Source: Fidelibacterota bacterium
GTDB taxonomy: Bacteria; Pseudomonadota; Alphaproteobacteria; Rhodospirillales; Rhodospirillaceae
DNA: 46,902 nucleotides
Direction of reading: 5' to 3'
Assembly (NCBI GenBank): GCA_947476275.1
Contig: CANJPQ010000033.1
Coordinates: forward strand, 1 to 46,902
Shown here: piece after piece, positions 8,430 through 17,596 of the stretch
Layout of the letters: each line of letters starts with the position of its first letter
Position numbering within the stretch: the stretch's first letter is position 1
The notes under the pieces: generated by a model
What the model was told of the DNA's origin: nothing
What the model saw: only the letters and a program-made list of their open reading frames with translations
The model's database searches: none
Made by a program: the position numbers and the translations under genes

Positions 8430-9875
8430 TTATCTGGTCGAGACCACTTTGGTCGCCTTTAGCGCCTCATCGCCAAACACATCGATGAAGGAGTCCATAA
8501 TATGGTCAATCATGTCCAGATTTGGATGGTGGCTTGAGCCATCGTAGGTGCCGAACACGCTTGGGGTATGACCACCGACCCAACGAATCATTTCGAACGA
8601 AGGCCAATAGATAACGCCGGGCAATTTCTTCACGAGTATTTCGTGAGCGGCGACGCGCAAGGTCGACTTGGAAACGCAATCCGCAAGAATTGCTGAATTG
8701 AACTCCGACGTCATCATCATTGGCACCGGCGAGACCGTTAGGACGATCGTTGCCCGGGGCGCAAGTTCGCGCAGAATAGAAATGATATTGAGCAGGTTGT
8801 CGACGTTGTCCTGAACTGTGGTCGTGCGAAATGTGCTTCGTCGTAGCAACGCCGCCTTGCTCGCACGGTCCCCGCGCGACATTAAGAACTCGCCGGTGTT
8901 CGTGTCGAAATGGGCCGCAGCAAGGCCCATTGTGTACACAAACATTTCCGTATCCTTCAGGTAGGCAACATATTCGTCGCGCAAGTTAGCGCCGATATTT
9001 TCGGCTACAGATGAAGACTGCGCATCATGGACGCCGCGTTGAAGCCAATCCATCACTGCTCTGTTCGCGAACGTGCTGTTGTGTTCCTCTCCGCATGTCA
9101 TGTTAGCGACCGAAAGATCATATCGTTGGAGAGACTTCGCGAGGTTTTGGGCAAAGCAGGAGCCCTGGGTAAATACCTTCATGCCGCGGCGCAGCTTGAA
9201 ACCCTCGGTCGGAAGATCCTTTACAATATGTCTTTGGAAGAGGCTCGGGACGTCATCGAAGGCGCGTGCGGACTCGGGCCACCTATTGAATCGTTTGATT
9301 GCCTCAGGTTTTTCAAGAATCTTCCTAAGGTCAGCAATCGTGTTCTGGACGTCCGCATTGTCCGGCTTGAGCGCAGACGCGCGCAGAGCAACCTCAAGCG
9401 CTTCTTTGTAGGCCCCAGTCGTAGAAAGAGATAACGCCAGACTTAGATGCGGCTTGAATTCGCCCGGCGCTATCTCGCAGGCTTCGCGGAAGTAGGGAAT
9501 TGCTTCCTGATCCCGGCCGGCATGCATCACCAGCTTACCCATGAGGTGTCGCCCGTGGGCCCACCGCGGTTTTCGTTTGAGCACTTCGAGGAGATAGGGC
9601 TCACATTTGGCATATTGGCGCGTCTCATACAGCGCCTGTGCGATGCAGAACAGCATCGGGGCATTTTCAGGCAATATTTCGGTATGTGGCGCGAGGACCT
9701 CGATCAACTGCGTCCACTGCTGACCCTTTTGAAGGTGTGCCGCGATGAGCAGCGAACCGCGTGCGTCTCCACTCGCAAGCTCGCGACGCGCAAGCGAATC
9801 AGCAATATCGAGCTGGCCTTGCTCTAGCGCAGCCTCAATCTTACCAAGGACATCGATATCCCCAGATTGATCCAT
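8430..9875 (-). CDS. TPR protein with GSCFA domain
   Basis: A 481-residue protein. Residues of about 10-210 look like TPR-type helical repeats; the rest is a GSCFA-family domain named for its motif, seen here as KVFTQGSCFAQNLAKSL (about 235), followed by ATIVLTVSPVPMM (about 375), like the block of SGNH-type hydrolases to which GSCFA is related. A hydrolase or acyl-transfer role in surface or protein-glycan modification is possible but unproven. Base composition is visibly lower in GC than its neighbours: lines 8941-9000 and 9121-9180 count to 45% and 52% GC, against 60% in a sampled line of the preceding gene. That suggests later acquisition. Confidence 0.8.
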   Translation of the reverse strand: MDQSGDIDVLGKIEAALEQGQLDIADSLARRELASGDARGSLLIAAHLQKGQQWTQLIEVLAPHTEILPENAPMLFCIAQALYETRQYAKCEPYLLEVLKRKPRWAHGRHLMGKLVMHAGRDQEAIPYFREACEIAPGEFKPHLSLALSLSTTGAYKEALEVALRASALKPDNADVQNTIADLRKILEKPEAIKRFNRWPESARAFDDVPSLFQRHIVKDLPTEGFKLRRGMKVFTQGSCFAQNLAKSLQRYDLSVANMTCGEEHNSTFANRAVMDWLQRGVHDAQSSSVAENIGANLRDEYVAYLKDTEMFVYTMGLAAAHFDTNTGEFLMSRGDRASKAALLRRSTFRTTTVQDNVDNLLNIISILRELAPRATIVLTVSPVPMMMTSEFNSAILADCVSKSTLRVAAHEILVKKLPGVIYWPSFEMIRWVGGHTPSVFGTYDGSSHHPNLDMIDHIMDSFIDVFGDEALKATKVVSTR

Positions 9876-10020
9876 GATGGTCCAGGACTTAACTCTAGTT
9901 CAGGCGCGAACATATCTCGGATAATTGCAATGTCCTAGATCGGTAGATGTGGGGCTTGGTTGGTGGCGCACCTGTTCGAGCCGCGGCCAGCCGGCCACAC
10001 CAGGCAGATCTTTCTTGGAT

Positions 10021-10875
10021 TCAGTTGGGCAGGGCGGGGCGGGCGAGGCGCTCGGCGGCGACGCGCCAGGCGACGGTGCCGTAAGCGCCCACCAGAATTG
10101 GCTTCACCTCGGTGAGCTTGAATCCCACCGATGCGATGTTGCGCTTGAGTTCCTCGAGATCCGAATCCGTCAGCGCGGCCCGCGTCAGGGCTTGCGCCCG
10201 CGCGGCGTACTCGGCCAGGCGGGTGCGCAGCAGTTGGATCGCCTTGATCTGGTCTTCCAGGCTCGCTGTCTTGCGGTCGATGAACACCTTCTGCAGGCCC
10301 AGCACGATCGCGAAAACCACGTCGCATTCGTCGTTGCCTAACTTGCGTACGATGCGCTCAACCTCCGTGTTGAACGGCGCCAGGATCGGACCGCCGTCGT
10401 CCATACCTGCCGCCAAGGCCTGATGAAGCTGCTGTGTGGCATTCATCGCGATGTCGAACAGAGGCGCGTCGCGCAGCAGGTGCTTGCACTGTTTCAGGCC
10501 CTTGTTGGCCGCGTGGATCGCAGCGCTGCGCGCCGGGAGGCACAGAAGCGTGAGCAGGCCGTGAGACCGCAAGACGCGCACGGCCTCGGTCAGGGCTTCG
10601 CGCGGACTGCCGTATTCCAATCCGAACTGGCTCACCACCACGTCGAAGGAATCGTCCTCGAACGGCAGGGATTCCATCTTCACCATCGGCCGGAACGAGA
10701 TGGTGCGCAGAAGATCGGCGTGTTCGGTCACGAAGCGCGGTGGATCGATCGCGGCGGAATCGATGCCGGTGATGCTCAGGTTTGGTCCGCCGTCCTTGTT
10801 GGCACGCACCATCGCAAGTCCGACCGCGCCATTGCCGCACGCAACGTCGAGCACGCGGGCGCCGTCTGGCATCAC
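10021..10875 (-). CDS. Class I SAM-dependent methyltransferase
   Basis: A 284-residue Rossmann methyltransferase. The S-adenosylmethionine site is clear: motif I VLDVACGNGAVGLAM near the start, the acidic ITGIDSAA, then MESLPFEDDSFDVVVSQFGL and the VRVLRSHGLLTLL strand as in UbiE-like enzymes. The substrate cannot be told. The GTG at 10875 sits very close to motif I, and the frame upstream still looks protein-like (QTLDQQWGLLARVMPDGARV) back to a stop at 10963-10965 with no ATG. ATGs at 10961 and 10973 are in another frame. A frameshift or sequence error near the N-terminus is therefore possible. Confidence 0.85.
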   Translation of the reverse strand: MMPDGARVLDVACGNGAVGLAMVRANKDGGPNLSITGIDSAAIDPPRFVTEHADLLRTISFRPMVKMESLPFEDDSFDVVVSQFGLEYGSPREALTEAVRVLRSHGLLTLLCLPARSAAIHAANKGLKQCKHLLRDAPLFDIAMNATQQLHQALAAGMDDGGPILAPFNTEVERIVRKLGNDECDVVFAIVLGLQKVFIDRKTASLEDQIKAIQLLRTRLAEYAARAQALTRAALTDSDLEELKRNIASVGFKLTEVKPILVGAYGTVAWRVAAERLARPALPN

Positions 10876-11224
10876 GCGCGCAAGCAGGCCCCATTGCTGG
10901 TCGAGGGTCTGGGAAATGGCTGGATCCGCGTCGACACCGGCGGAATAGATCCGGCTGTCATGTCAATAGGCATCCCAGATCCGAAATTTCTCATCCGCCA
11001 AAGATCGAATCCCCCCCAGGATGATTCCCTTACAGGGCATTAGGCCTGCGGGGCGGCAAGCGTCAAGCGCGGATGTCCTGCCTTCTCGTTCCGGCTGCGG
11101 TCATCCCTCACCGCGTCCCCGACGCGATTCGCGCCGCGCGAGGACAGCGGTCGCCCACGCCAATCGCGACCCGGGACCTAACCAAAAGACCCAAGGCGCA
11201 AAAGAAAACCTCCCGGATAACGCC

Positions 11225-11262
11225 GGAAAACCTTTTCACCCCAGGGGTGTGCGGGTTTTTCC
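11225..11262. repeat. Nested imperfect hairpin in decayed region
   Basis: Inner arms CACCCC and GGGGTG around one A (11237-11249) lie inside outer arms GGAAAACC (11225) and GGTTTTTCC (11254). It could act as a terminator or be part of a degraded regulatory region. No gene on either strand clearly owns it. Confidence 0.4.
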
Positions 11263-11289
11263 GCCGGGCTGTGCTCCAACGCCGGGACG

Positions 11290-11712
11290 AGGACACGGTG
11301 CGCCCCGGAAACTGGCCGGCGAACGTCGCCATCCTCGGCTTCACCGCCGTGGCCTATGCCGGCGGGTGGAGCGACGAGATCAACCGCAATGCCGCCACTT
11401 TCCGGCTTACCGTATGGCGGATGCGCTGCGCTCGGTGGCGCCGCGCTCTGCCAAGGGATATCGAATCCCATTCCTCCGGTTCGACGGAAACGCGGAACTG
11501 GGACGCGTGGTTGAGGGGCGGCCAGAAATGATTGCGGTGTCGCGCCCCTCGCGCTGACCACGGCGCCCGGCCGAATCAAGCGGCTGGAAGCCACCATCAG
11601 CGACGGCTACTGCACATGGCGTACCTATGCAGCGGGCCGTCATTCCGTCACCATCTATCGAGATCCGGGGTTCAAGGCGCCCAGCGCCGGCTACGATTGC
11701 GAGGACGAGACT
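11290..11712 (+). pseudogene. Possible decayed coding region spread over three frames
   Basis: Protein-like stretches follow one another in three plus-strand frames: NWPANVAILGFTAVAYAGGW (about 11310-11370), then YRMADALRSVAPRSAKGYRI and DGNAELGRVVEGRPEMIAV (about 11409-11545), then KRLEATISDGYCTWRTYAAG and HSVTIYRDPGFKAPSAGYDC (about 11578-11703). No single frame covers them. This looks like a gene broken by two small indels, or a sequence with errors. I do not recognise the family. The last segment runs up to the start of the following outer-membrane protein gene. The whole stretch from 11041 to 11713 has no other convincing gene. Confidence 0.4.
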
Positions 11713-11713
11713 T

Positions 11714-12574
11714 TTGCGCATCCTGATTGGACTGGTGCTCGCGCTCCTGCTGTCTCCGTCGGCGCATGCGCAGAGCAGCTTCAATCGCTCCGTCACCGAC
11801 CTTCTCGGCGTTCTCGACGAGCATATCGACGAGCCTGTCCCTAAGGCGCTGCAACTGAAGCTTGGCGTCGGCGGCGTCCTGACATCGCGTCTCGACGACG
11901 CCCCGAATATCAGGGCTTACCCGCTGCCGTATTTGTCGCTGCAGTACAGGGATGTGCTGACGATCGACGACACCCAGGCGCGGGTGAACCTCATCCCCAA
12001 GGAATCGACCTTGGGGCAGGCGGGTTTCAAAGCCGGGCCCATGGTGCGCATCGATCCGGGCCGCGGCAATGTCAGCCGGCCCGGCATCCCCGGCCTGAAC
12101 AAGGTACCGGTTTCGCTCGAAGGCGGCGGGTACGTCGCTTACAGCTTCGGCCCCGCCCGGCTGCGGATCAAAGTGCGCAAGGATCTCACGGCGGGGCACC
12201 ATGGCACCGTGGCGGAATTCGAGGCCCGCACCGGCCTCTACCAGCACGGCAATTTCGGCGCCGGCATGCAGGTGGCTGCTTTGTGTGGAAGCCACACTTA
12301 TATCAATGCATTCTACGGCATCACGCCGGTGCAGGCCATCGCCACCGGCCTACGCCCATACGCCGCCGCAGCGGGCTTCAAGGACGTGAACACCGCCCTG
12401 TTCGCGGAGTACAAGTTCTCACCCAGCTGGTCGATGCTGGGCGCGGCGCAATATGTGCGCCTTGTCGGCGATCCCGCCGACAGCCCCATCGCCGCACGTC
12501 GCGGCCTCACGAACCGCATCAATCTCGGCGTGTTCGTCATCTACACCTTCGGCGCCAAGCGCGCCCAGGGTTAG
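11714..12574 (+). CDS. MipA/OmpV-family outer-membrane protein
   Basis: A 286-residue protein with a signal peptide (RILIGLVLALLLSPSAHA, then Q) and a beta-barrel-like sequence of alternating aromatic strands (YVAYSFGPARLRIKVRKDL, AEYKFSPSWSMLGAAQYVRL) ending in LGVFVIYTFGAKRAQG. This is the layout of the MipA/OmpV family, outer-membrane proteins, one of which scaffolds murein enzymes in E. coli. TTG 11714 is chosen because it opens the signal peptide and has GAGGA at a proper distance. An ATG at 11627 is in frame, but would add 29 residues that are not signal-like. It is not obviously flagellar. Confidence 0.75.
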   Translation: MRILIGLVLALLLSPSAHAQSSFNRSVTDLLGVLDEHIDEPVPKALQLKLGVGGVLTSRLDDAPNIRAYPLPYLSLQYRDVLTIDDTQARVNLIPKESTLGQAGFKAGPMVRIDPGRGNVSRPGIPGLNKVPVSLEGGGYVAYSFGPARLRIKVRKDLTAGHHGTVAEFEARTGLYQHGNFGAGMQVAALCGSHTYINAFYGITPVQAIATGLRPYAAAAGFKDVNTALFAEYKFSPSWSMLGAAQYVRLVGDPADSPIAARRGLTNRINLGVFVIYTFGAKRAQG

Positions 12575-12581
12575 GCAATCG

Positions 12582-13136
12582 ATGTCCCCGACTGGCGCGC
12601 CCTTCGTGACTTCTGTCAGCCGGAGCAAGCGCCATGCTTTCAGCAAGAATAGACAGCTCAGCATTCGGCTCGTGAAGGGCCTCGGCGTCGAAGGCGATGC
12701 GCATTACGGCGCGACCGTAAAACACAGGTCGCGGGTCGCGCGTGGTTCCACCAGCCCCAATCTGCGTCAGGTCCATCTGATTCACGCGGAGTTGTTCGCG
12801 GAACTTCGCGCCGCAGGGTTCGAGATCGCGCCGGGTCAAATGGGCGAGAACGTCACCACCACCGGCGTGCCACTGCTCGATCTGCCACAGGGCACCCGGC
12901 TGCTGCTGGGCAAGACCGCGGTTGTCGCGCTGACGGGCCTACGAAACCCCTGTATCCAAATGAACCGGTTTCAGCAGGGCTTGATGAACGCGGTGCTTGA
13001 GCACAGCGCCGATGGTGGGCTCATTCGCAAGTCAGGTGTGATGGCAATCGTGCTTGCTGACGGCGACGTCTATCCCAAGGATCCGATCACGATTGAACTG
13101 CCGTCAGGGCCTCACGAGCCCCTCGCGCCCGTCTAG
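12582..13136 (+). CDS. MOSC domain protein
   Basis: A 184-residue stand-alone MOSC (molybdenum cofactor sulfurase C-terminal) protein. Seen are GLGVEGDAHYG, LRQVHLIHAELF, QMGENVTTTGV and the conserved Cys in GLRNPCIQMNRF. MOSC proteins carry sulfur to metal-sulfur cofactors or bind molybdopterin; small free-standing ones are mostly uncharacterised. ATG 12582 lies eight bases after the stop of the barrel protein and is preferred to frames reaching back into that gene. It ends convergent with flgL. Confidence 0.85.
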   Translation: MSPTGAPFVTSVSRSKRHAFSKNRQLSIRLVKGLGVEGDAHYGATVKHRSRVARGSTSPNLRQVHLIHAELFAELRAAGFEIAPGQMGENVTTTGVPLLDLPQGTRLLLGKTAVVALTGLRNPCIQMNRFQQGLMNAVLEHSADGGLIRKSGVMAIVLADGDVYPKDPITIELPSGPHEPLAPV

Positions 13137-13162
13137 CCGCATGAAGACCGCCGACGCGTTCC

Positions 13163-14746
13163 CTAGAGGTAATCGAGCAAGCTGAGCTTGGAGATGCGCG
13201 ACAGGGTCGCGTAGGACACCTGCAAGCTGCTCGATTCAGAATTCAGCCGGACCGCCGTCTCCGTCGGGTCCGCGCCTTCGATCTCGTCCTTGCGGGTATT
13301 CAGGAAGGTCAGGAATTCGGACTGCTGGCTCTTGGTGTCGTTCAGCTGCTTCAAGGTCAAGCTGATGCGGTCCTGGACGTTCTGCAAGTCGCTGCGCATT
13401 TCCGTCGGCTGCAGCGAAGAATGCTCGATCGCATCGTTGATGAACGTCAGCGCGTCGTTGGCCCGCGTCGGATTGTTGAGCAGGTCGCCTTGCGCAAGCA
13501 CCCCCAGGCCACGGATTACCTTCTCGAACGCGGGGTCGAGGCCGGTGACGTCCAGGTTGATGAACTGCGTGTCGCTGATCTTCTGCTTGGTGGTGAGGCT
13601 CGATCCCTTTAGGAACGAGGTCGAGTCCAGTGAGATCACTTCGGTCGCGTTCGAGACCGTTTGCGGGCTTATCAGCAAGGTCGAGCCATCGACCAACTGG
13701 CCGTTGCCGAGGTTGTAGCCTGCGGCCGTCAGGTCTGCGTTGCTCGGCCACTTGATCGTGTACGCGCCGTTGTTCCCCGCGGTCGAACCGGTCATCGCCA
13801 TGGTCGTGCCGTTGGGCACGGTGAGCCCGATGCTGGCGCTGCCCACAGGTTCGGTCCCGGCGTTGACGTTCTGATCGAGGGTGATGGTATTGCCGTCGGA
13901 GGACACGGCCGTGATGGTGTACACGCCGTTGTTGGCGGTGGACCCGCCCTGGCTCGGATCAGTGTTGTTGATGAAGAACGATTGTCCCACCTGGAGCGCC
14001 TTGAACGCGCCGGGGGTGGTCGCCGTGATCTTGCCGTTGGCGCCGACGTTTGTGAACACCATCGAGCCGAACTGGGATCCGGTCAGACTCTGCGTGACGA
14101 ACGAGCCGGCGCCGGCGCCGTTGGTCATCTCGCTGTAGGTGCCGGTGCCGACGGTCTTCGGCGCGTAGGTCACGGTCTGGCTCTGGAACGACATGTCGAC
14201 CAGGTTTGCCACGCGCGTTGACGGGAACACCTTGCTGATGCCGTCGAACGTTTCCTGGAACTTTTTCAAGCTGTCGTAGGGGAAGTCGACCGGCGGAGTG
14301 TCGCTGCGGCCGCCGCCGAATACGTACTTGCCGTCGACCTTCTGGTTCAAGAAGTAGGCGATATTGGACAGGGCGCTGAACGCCTTCTCCTGGATGTCCT
14401 GCGCCGAGAGCTGGGTGGTCGGCGATTGCGAGCTCAGATCGTGGCCGCTGAAGGTGATCAGTTCCGAGCGCATGCTGCGGGCCGCATCGTCGATGCTCTT
14501 CACCGCGGTCAATTGGGTTTTAAGGCTCGTAGCGACGCTGGCGTTGTTGTTGGCATAATTCTGGATGCGGTCGCGCTCGTTCTCGACCGACAACAGGCGC
14601 GAGACATCTTGCGAAATGCCGACGTAGTCCTGCGACTTGACGCCGGTCGCGGCCTGCGTCTGCAGATCGTTGACGCGCTGCTGCTGTTCCAGCATGCGCT
14701 GGACGATCGCGTTGGTATTGGCAGCGGTTGAGATACGAGTAACCAT
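13163..14746 (-). CDS. flgL: FlgL, hook-filament junction protein 3
   Basis: A 527-residue HAP3 protein that joins hook and filament. The flagellin-like N-terminus (MVTRISTAANTNAIVQRMLE) and C-terminus (VSYATLSRISKLSLLDYL) are clear. It is much longer than the 317 residues of the E. coli protein; the extra part lies about residues 180-370 and holds repeat-like strands (NNGVYTITAVSSDGNTITLD and NNGAYTIKW), probably an exposed domain. It is the last gene of the flgI-flgJ-flgN-like-flgK-flgL operon, 26 bases after flgK. Confidence 0.93.
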   Translation of the reverse strand: MVTRISTAANTNAIVQRMLEQQQRVNDLQTQAATGVKSQDYVGISQDVSRLLSVENERDRIQNYANNNASVATSLKTQLTAVKSIDDAARSMRSELITFSGHDLSSQSPTTQLSAQDIQEKAFSALSNIAYFLNQKVDGKYVFGGGRSDTPPVDFPYDSLKKFQETFDGISKVFPSTRVANLVDMSFQSQTVTYAPKTVGTGTYSEMTNGAGAGSFVTQSLTGSQFGSMVFTNVGANGKITATTPGAFKALQVGQSFFINNTDPSQGGSTANNGVYTITAVSSDGNTITLDQNVNAGTEPVGSASIGLTVPNGTTMAMTGSTAGNNGAYTIKWPSNADLTAAGYNLGNGQLVDGSTLLISPQTVSNATEVISLDSTSFLKGSSLTTKQKISDTQFINLDVTGLDPAFEKVIRGLGVLAQGDLLNNPTRANDALTFINDAIEHSSLQPTEMRSDLQNVQDRISLTLKQLNDTKSQQSEFLTFLNTRKDEIEGADPTETAVRLNSESSSLQVSYATLSRISKLSLLDYL

Positions 14747-14772
14747 GGCGTGCTTCCCGAGGCTTTGGCCGC

Positions 14773-16953
14773 CTAGTTGATCAAGTTATTCAGAATGTCG
14801 AACAGCGCTTTGGTCGTAGCGATCACCTTCGCCGAGGCCGCATAGCTGTTCTGATAGATCATCAGCTGACTCATCTCTTCGTCCAGGTTGACGCCCGAAA
14901 CCTGGCTCTGCTTCAGCTCAAGCGACGACTTGAGGTCCGACTGAAGCTGCAGGTCGGTCTTATTGGTCGCGGTCTGGCTCGAACTGCGCGACACGATCTG
15001 GGCGCCGTAGTCCGCGAAGGTGATGTTTCCGGCGGCGAGCGATCCGGCGGCCTTCACCGGAGCCTGATTGGTCATCAGCGCGGCCATCTGAAGGGCGATG
15101 GCGTTGTCGCCGGTCGCCATGAAGAACTTGCCTTCCAGCGGATCGAGCTGCAAGGAGCCGCGGCTCATGCGCGACGGATCGTCGATGATCGTCTGGTTCA
15201 CGGCGATCGACTGCGAAAAGCCGGCCGCGGATGGGCCGATATCCAGGGCGTTGATCGCGTCGGTGCCGCCTTGCTGGGTCACCGCGATCTGCCGGCCGAG
15301 CACGCTGGTGATTCGCAGGCGCTGTCCGCCCGCTTCCGGCACGACGCTGGCGGTGATGCTGCCCTGCAGCGACGTGTTGGCGTTGATCTTGTCGCGGATC
15401 GACGTGAGCGTATCGCCGGGATTGACGGTGATGGTGCCGCCAGGGATACCGGCGGTATTCGAGGAGTCGATGAACGACAGTGTCTGCGCGGCGGTGGTCG
15501 TCAGCGTGTAATTGCTCGGCTTGAAGCCCGAGGTCCACTGGGACACCTTCGGCGTGGTGGTGAAGAAGTCGTTCAAACCGAACAGGTTCGAGAAGCCCTT
15601 GGCGTTGCGATCGATCTGGCCGTCGCCGTCGATATCCAGGCCCGCGGTTACGTCGGTCTGCGCGCTGCCCTTGATCGCGGTCTGTTCGTCGCGGAACGAG
15701 ATGCCGAAGCTGTCGGTGCCGAGGTTGATGGCGAGCTTGCCCTCGGTATTGAACGACACGGTCGCGTTGGCCAGCTGCGGGTCCTGCGCCTGCACCCAGG
15801 TCTGCACGGAACTCGCGAGGCTGGCCAGGGTGCCGCCGTTGCTGAAGTTGATGCCGGCGGTATCCAGGACGCGGCTGGTGGCGAATTCCTTGCCGTCGGT
15901 GCCCACCAGCACGACGTTGGGCTCGGCGCCAGAGAAAGTGACCGTCTCGACGTTCGGGTCGATGAACCCTTGCGTGCCGGTGACGTTGTTCACCAGCGTC
16001 GGATACGAGGTGCCGCGGTTGTGCACCAGGTTGACCTGCTCCTGCAGGCTGCGGGCGAGTTCGTCCACCTGTGCCTGCATGTCGGGCAGCGTCTTGTCGC
16101 GCAGTTCGATCAGCCCCTTGAGCTTGCCGGAGCGGATCGAGGTGGTGATGTCGCGCACGCCCGCGGTGATGGCGTTGAAGTTGCCGGCGGCATAGGAGTC
16201 CGTTGGGTTCACGAACGTCAGCGGCACGTGGCTCATGGCGGTCGGCGAACTGTCGACCAGGGTGGTGCCGTCCGTGGTGAACACGGTGAGCGAGCCGTTG
16301 GCGTTCTTGAAGTAGCGGATGTCGATCATGTCGGACAGGGCCGACAGCGCATTGTCGCGCTTGTCTTCGAGATCGGCGACGCCGCGATTGGTCGCGCTGT
16401 TGAGCGCGATCTGGTCGTTCAGCTTGGAGATCTGCTCGAGGATCGCGTTCATCTGCGTGGTGCTCTGCGCGATGTCGCGGTCGGCGTTCAGGCGCAATTT
16501 CTGCAGCGTGTTGCCCACGGTCGACAGATTGTTCACCACGGCTTGCGCGGACTGCAGCACCTGCAGTTGCGCGGTCGCCTTGTCGGGATCGCTCGAGAGC
16601 GTCGTGAAATCCTGCGCCAGCTGGTTAATGCGGTTGGCGATCGAGCTGTTCGATGTCGTCGATCCGAACGTGTCCTGCACCTGGTTCAGGTAGGAATTGA
16701 TCGCGGTCAGCTGACCCAGGCCGCTGCGCTCCTTGCGCACGCTGGCCAGCAGGTTCTGATCGACGTTGTTGCGGATCGCGGAAATATCGACGCCCGCGCC
16801 CTGGCCGGCGAGCACCAGGGTGTTCTGGTCGAAAACCTTGCGGGTATAGCCTTCGGTATTGACGTTGGCGATGTTGCTGGAAATCACGTCCAGCCCTGCC
16901 TGAGCTGTGCTCAGGCCGGTTACCGCCGAATTCAGTGCCAAGGTCAACGACAT
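14773..16953 (-). CDS. flgK: FlgK, hook-filament junction protein 1
   Basis: A 726-residue HAP1 protein. The N-terminus carries the rod/hook family signature (ALNSAVTGLSTAQAGLDVIS, NIANVNTEGYTRKVFDQ) and the C-terminus the matching helix (MSQLMIYQNSYAASAKVIAT). E. coli FlgK has 547 residues, so the central domain is enlarged; a segment SNLFGLNDFFTT near residue 460 is typical of FlgK. It is exported and forms the first ring on the hook end. It lies between the FlgN-like chaperone candidate and flgL. Confidence 0.95.
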   Translation of the reverse strand: MSLTLALNSAVTGLSTAQAGLDVISSNIANVNTEGYTRKVFDQNTLVLAGQGAGVDISAIRNNVDQNLLASVRKERSGLGQLTAINSYLNQVQDTFGSTTSNSSIANRINQLAQDFTTLSSDPDKATAQLQVLQSAQAVVNNLSTVGNTLQKLRLNADRDIAQSTTQMNAILEQISKLNDQIALNSATNRGVADLEDKRDNALSALSDMIDIRYFKNANGSLTVFTTDGTTLVDSSPTAMSHVPLTFVNPTDSYAAGNFNAITAGVRDITTSIRSGKLKGLIELRDKTLPDMQAQVDELARSLQEQVNLVHNRGTSYPTLVNNVTGTQGFIDPNVETVTFSGAEPNVVLVGTDGKEFATSRVLDTAGINFSNGGTLASLASSVQTWVQAQDPQLANATVSFNTEGKLAINLGTDSFGISFRDEQTAIKGSAQTDVTAGLDIDGDGQIDRNAKGFSNLFGLNDFFTTTPKVSQWTSGFKPSNYTLTTTAAQTLSFIDSSNTAGIPGGTITVNPGDTLTSIRDKINANTSLQGSITASVVPEAGGQRLRITSVLGRQIAVTQQGGTDAINALDIGPSAAGFSQSIAVNQTIIDDPSRMSRGSLQLDPLEGKFFMATGDNAIALQMAALMTNQAPVKAAGSLAAGNITFADYGAQIVSRSSSQTATNKTDLQLQSDLKSSLELKQSQVSGVNLDEEMSQLMIYQNSYAASAKVIATTKALFDILNNLIN

Positions 16954-16984
16954 AACAGGTACTCCAACGTCACGGCAGCGACGT

Positions 16985-17584
16985 TCAGGTGGTGCGGTTG
17001 TAGCTCACGGCGAGATTGCGCTTCACCGTCGCATAACCGTTCAACACGCCCGCGCGGGAATAGGACGCGGACTTCTTTTCCTCGCGATCGCGTACGGCAT
17101 CCGTGACGGACTGGAAGAAGGTGTCGATCGAGCGGATGTTCGCCTTCAGCATGCTTGCGTTGTCGCGCATCAGGTCGGCGAGCCGGGCGGCCAGTTGCAT
17201 CAGCGCCGTGCGCTTGGCGGTATCCAGGCCCTTCATCGCCGCGGGGTCGCGCTGCAGGGCGTTCATGTGCGCGTGATAGAGCACCGCAAGCTGCTCCTTG
17301 CGCTCGGTCATCGACCTGACTTCCTCCACGCGGTAGCGCTTTAGGGCTGCGTTCTCCAGCGTCAGCAGATCGCACAGCTGGCGCATGATCATGAACATAT
17401 CGTCGGCCTTCGCACCGGCGGTCTTGGCCGACATCGGCGCAGGCGCTTGTGCGGGTGGCCGCAGTGCAGCGTTGGGCGACACGCCCTTCAGCGCGGCCTG
17501 CGGCACCGCGCCCGGACGCACGGGGGCTGCACCCGTGGGGCTGCGGGGAAAGGGCGGGCGGGGCGGGCGGTTCATCATGTTCAT
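16985..17584 (-). CDS. FlgN-like flagellar chaperone candidate
   Basis: A 199-residue protein with a proline-rich first 50 residues and then helices with coiled-coil character (MIMRQLCDLLTLENAALKRY, VRSMTERKEQLAVLYHAHM, RLADLMRDNASMLKANIRSI). This is the layout of FlgN, the cytosolic chaperone for FlgK and FlgL. It lies directly before flgK and flgL and after flgJ, the expected place. A GGGGGG stretch sits before ATG 17584; further ATGs two and three codons on are alternatives. The family call rests on layout and position rather than on strong motifs. Confidence 0.7.
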   Translation of the reverse strand: MNMMNRPPRPPFPRSPTGAAPVRPGAVPQAALKGVSPNAALRPPAQAPAPMSAKTAGAKADDMFMIMRQLCDLLTLENAALKRYRVEEVRSMTERKEQLAVLYHAHMNALQRDPAAMKGLDTAKRTALMQLAARLADLMRDNASMLKANIRSIDTFFQSVTDAVRDREEKKSASYSRAGVLNGYATVKRNLAVSYNRTT

Positions 17585-17596
17585 GGCATCCCCCCG

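Noticed and set aside
15271-17106. Open frame of 611 codons on the plus strand
   Set aside because: Antisense to flgK and the FlgN-like gene; no recognisable domain and shadow-type composition.
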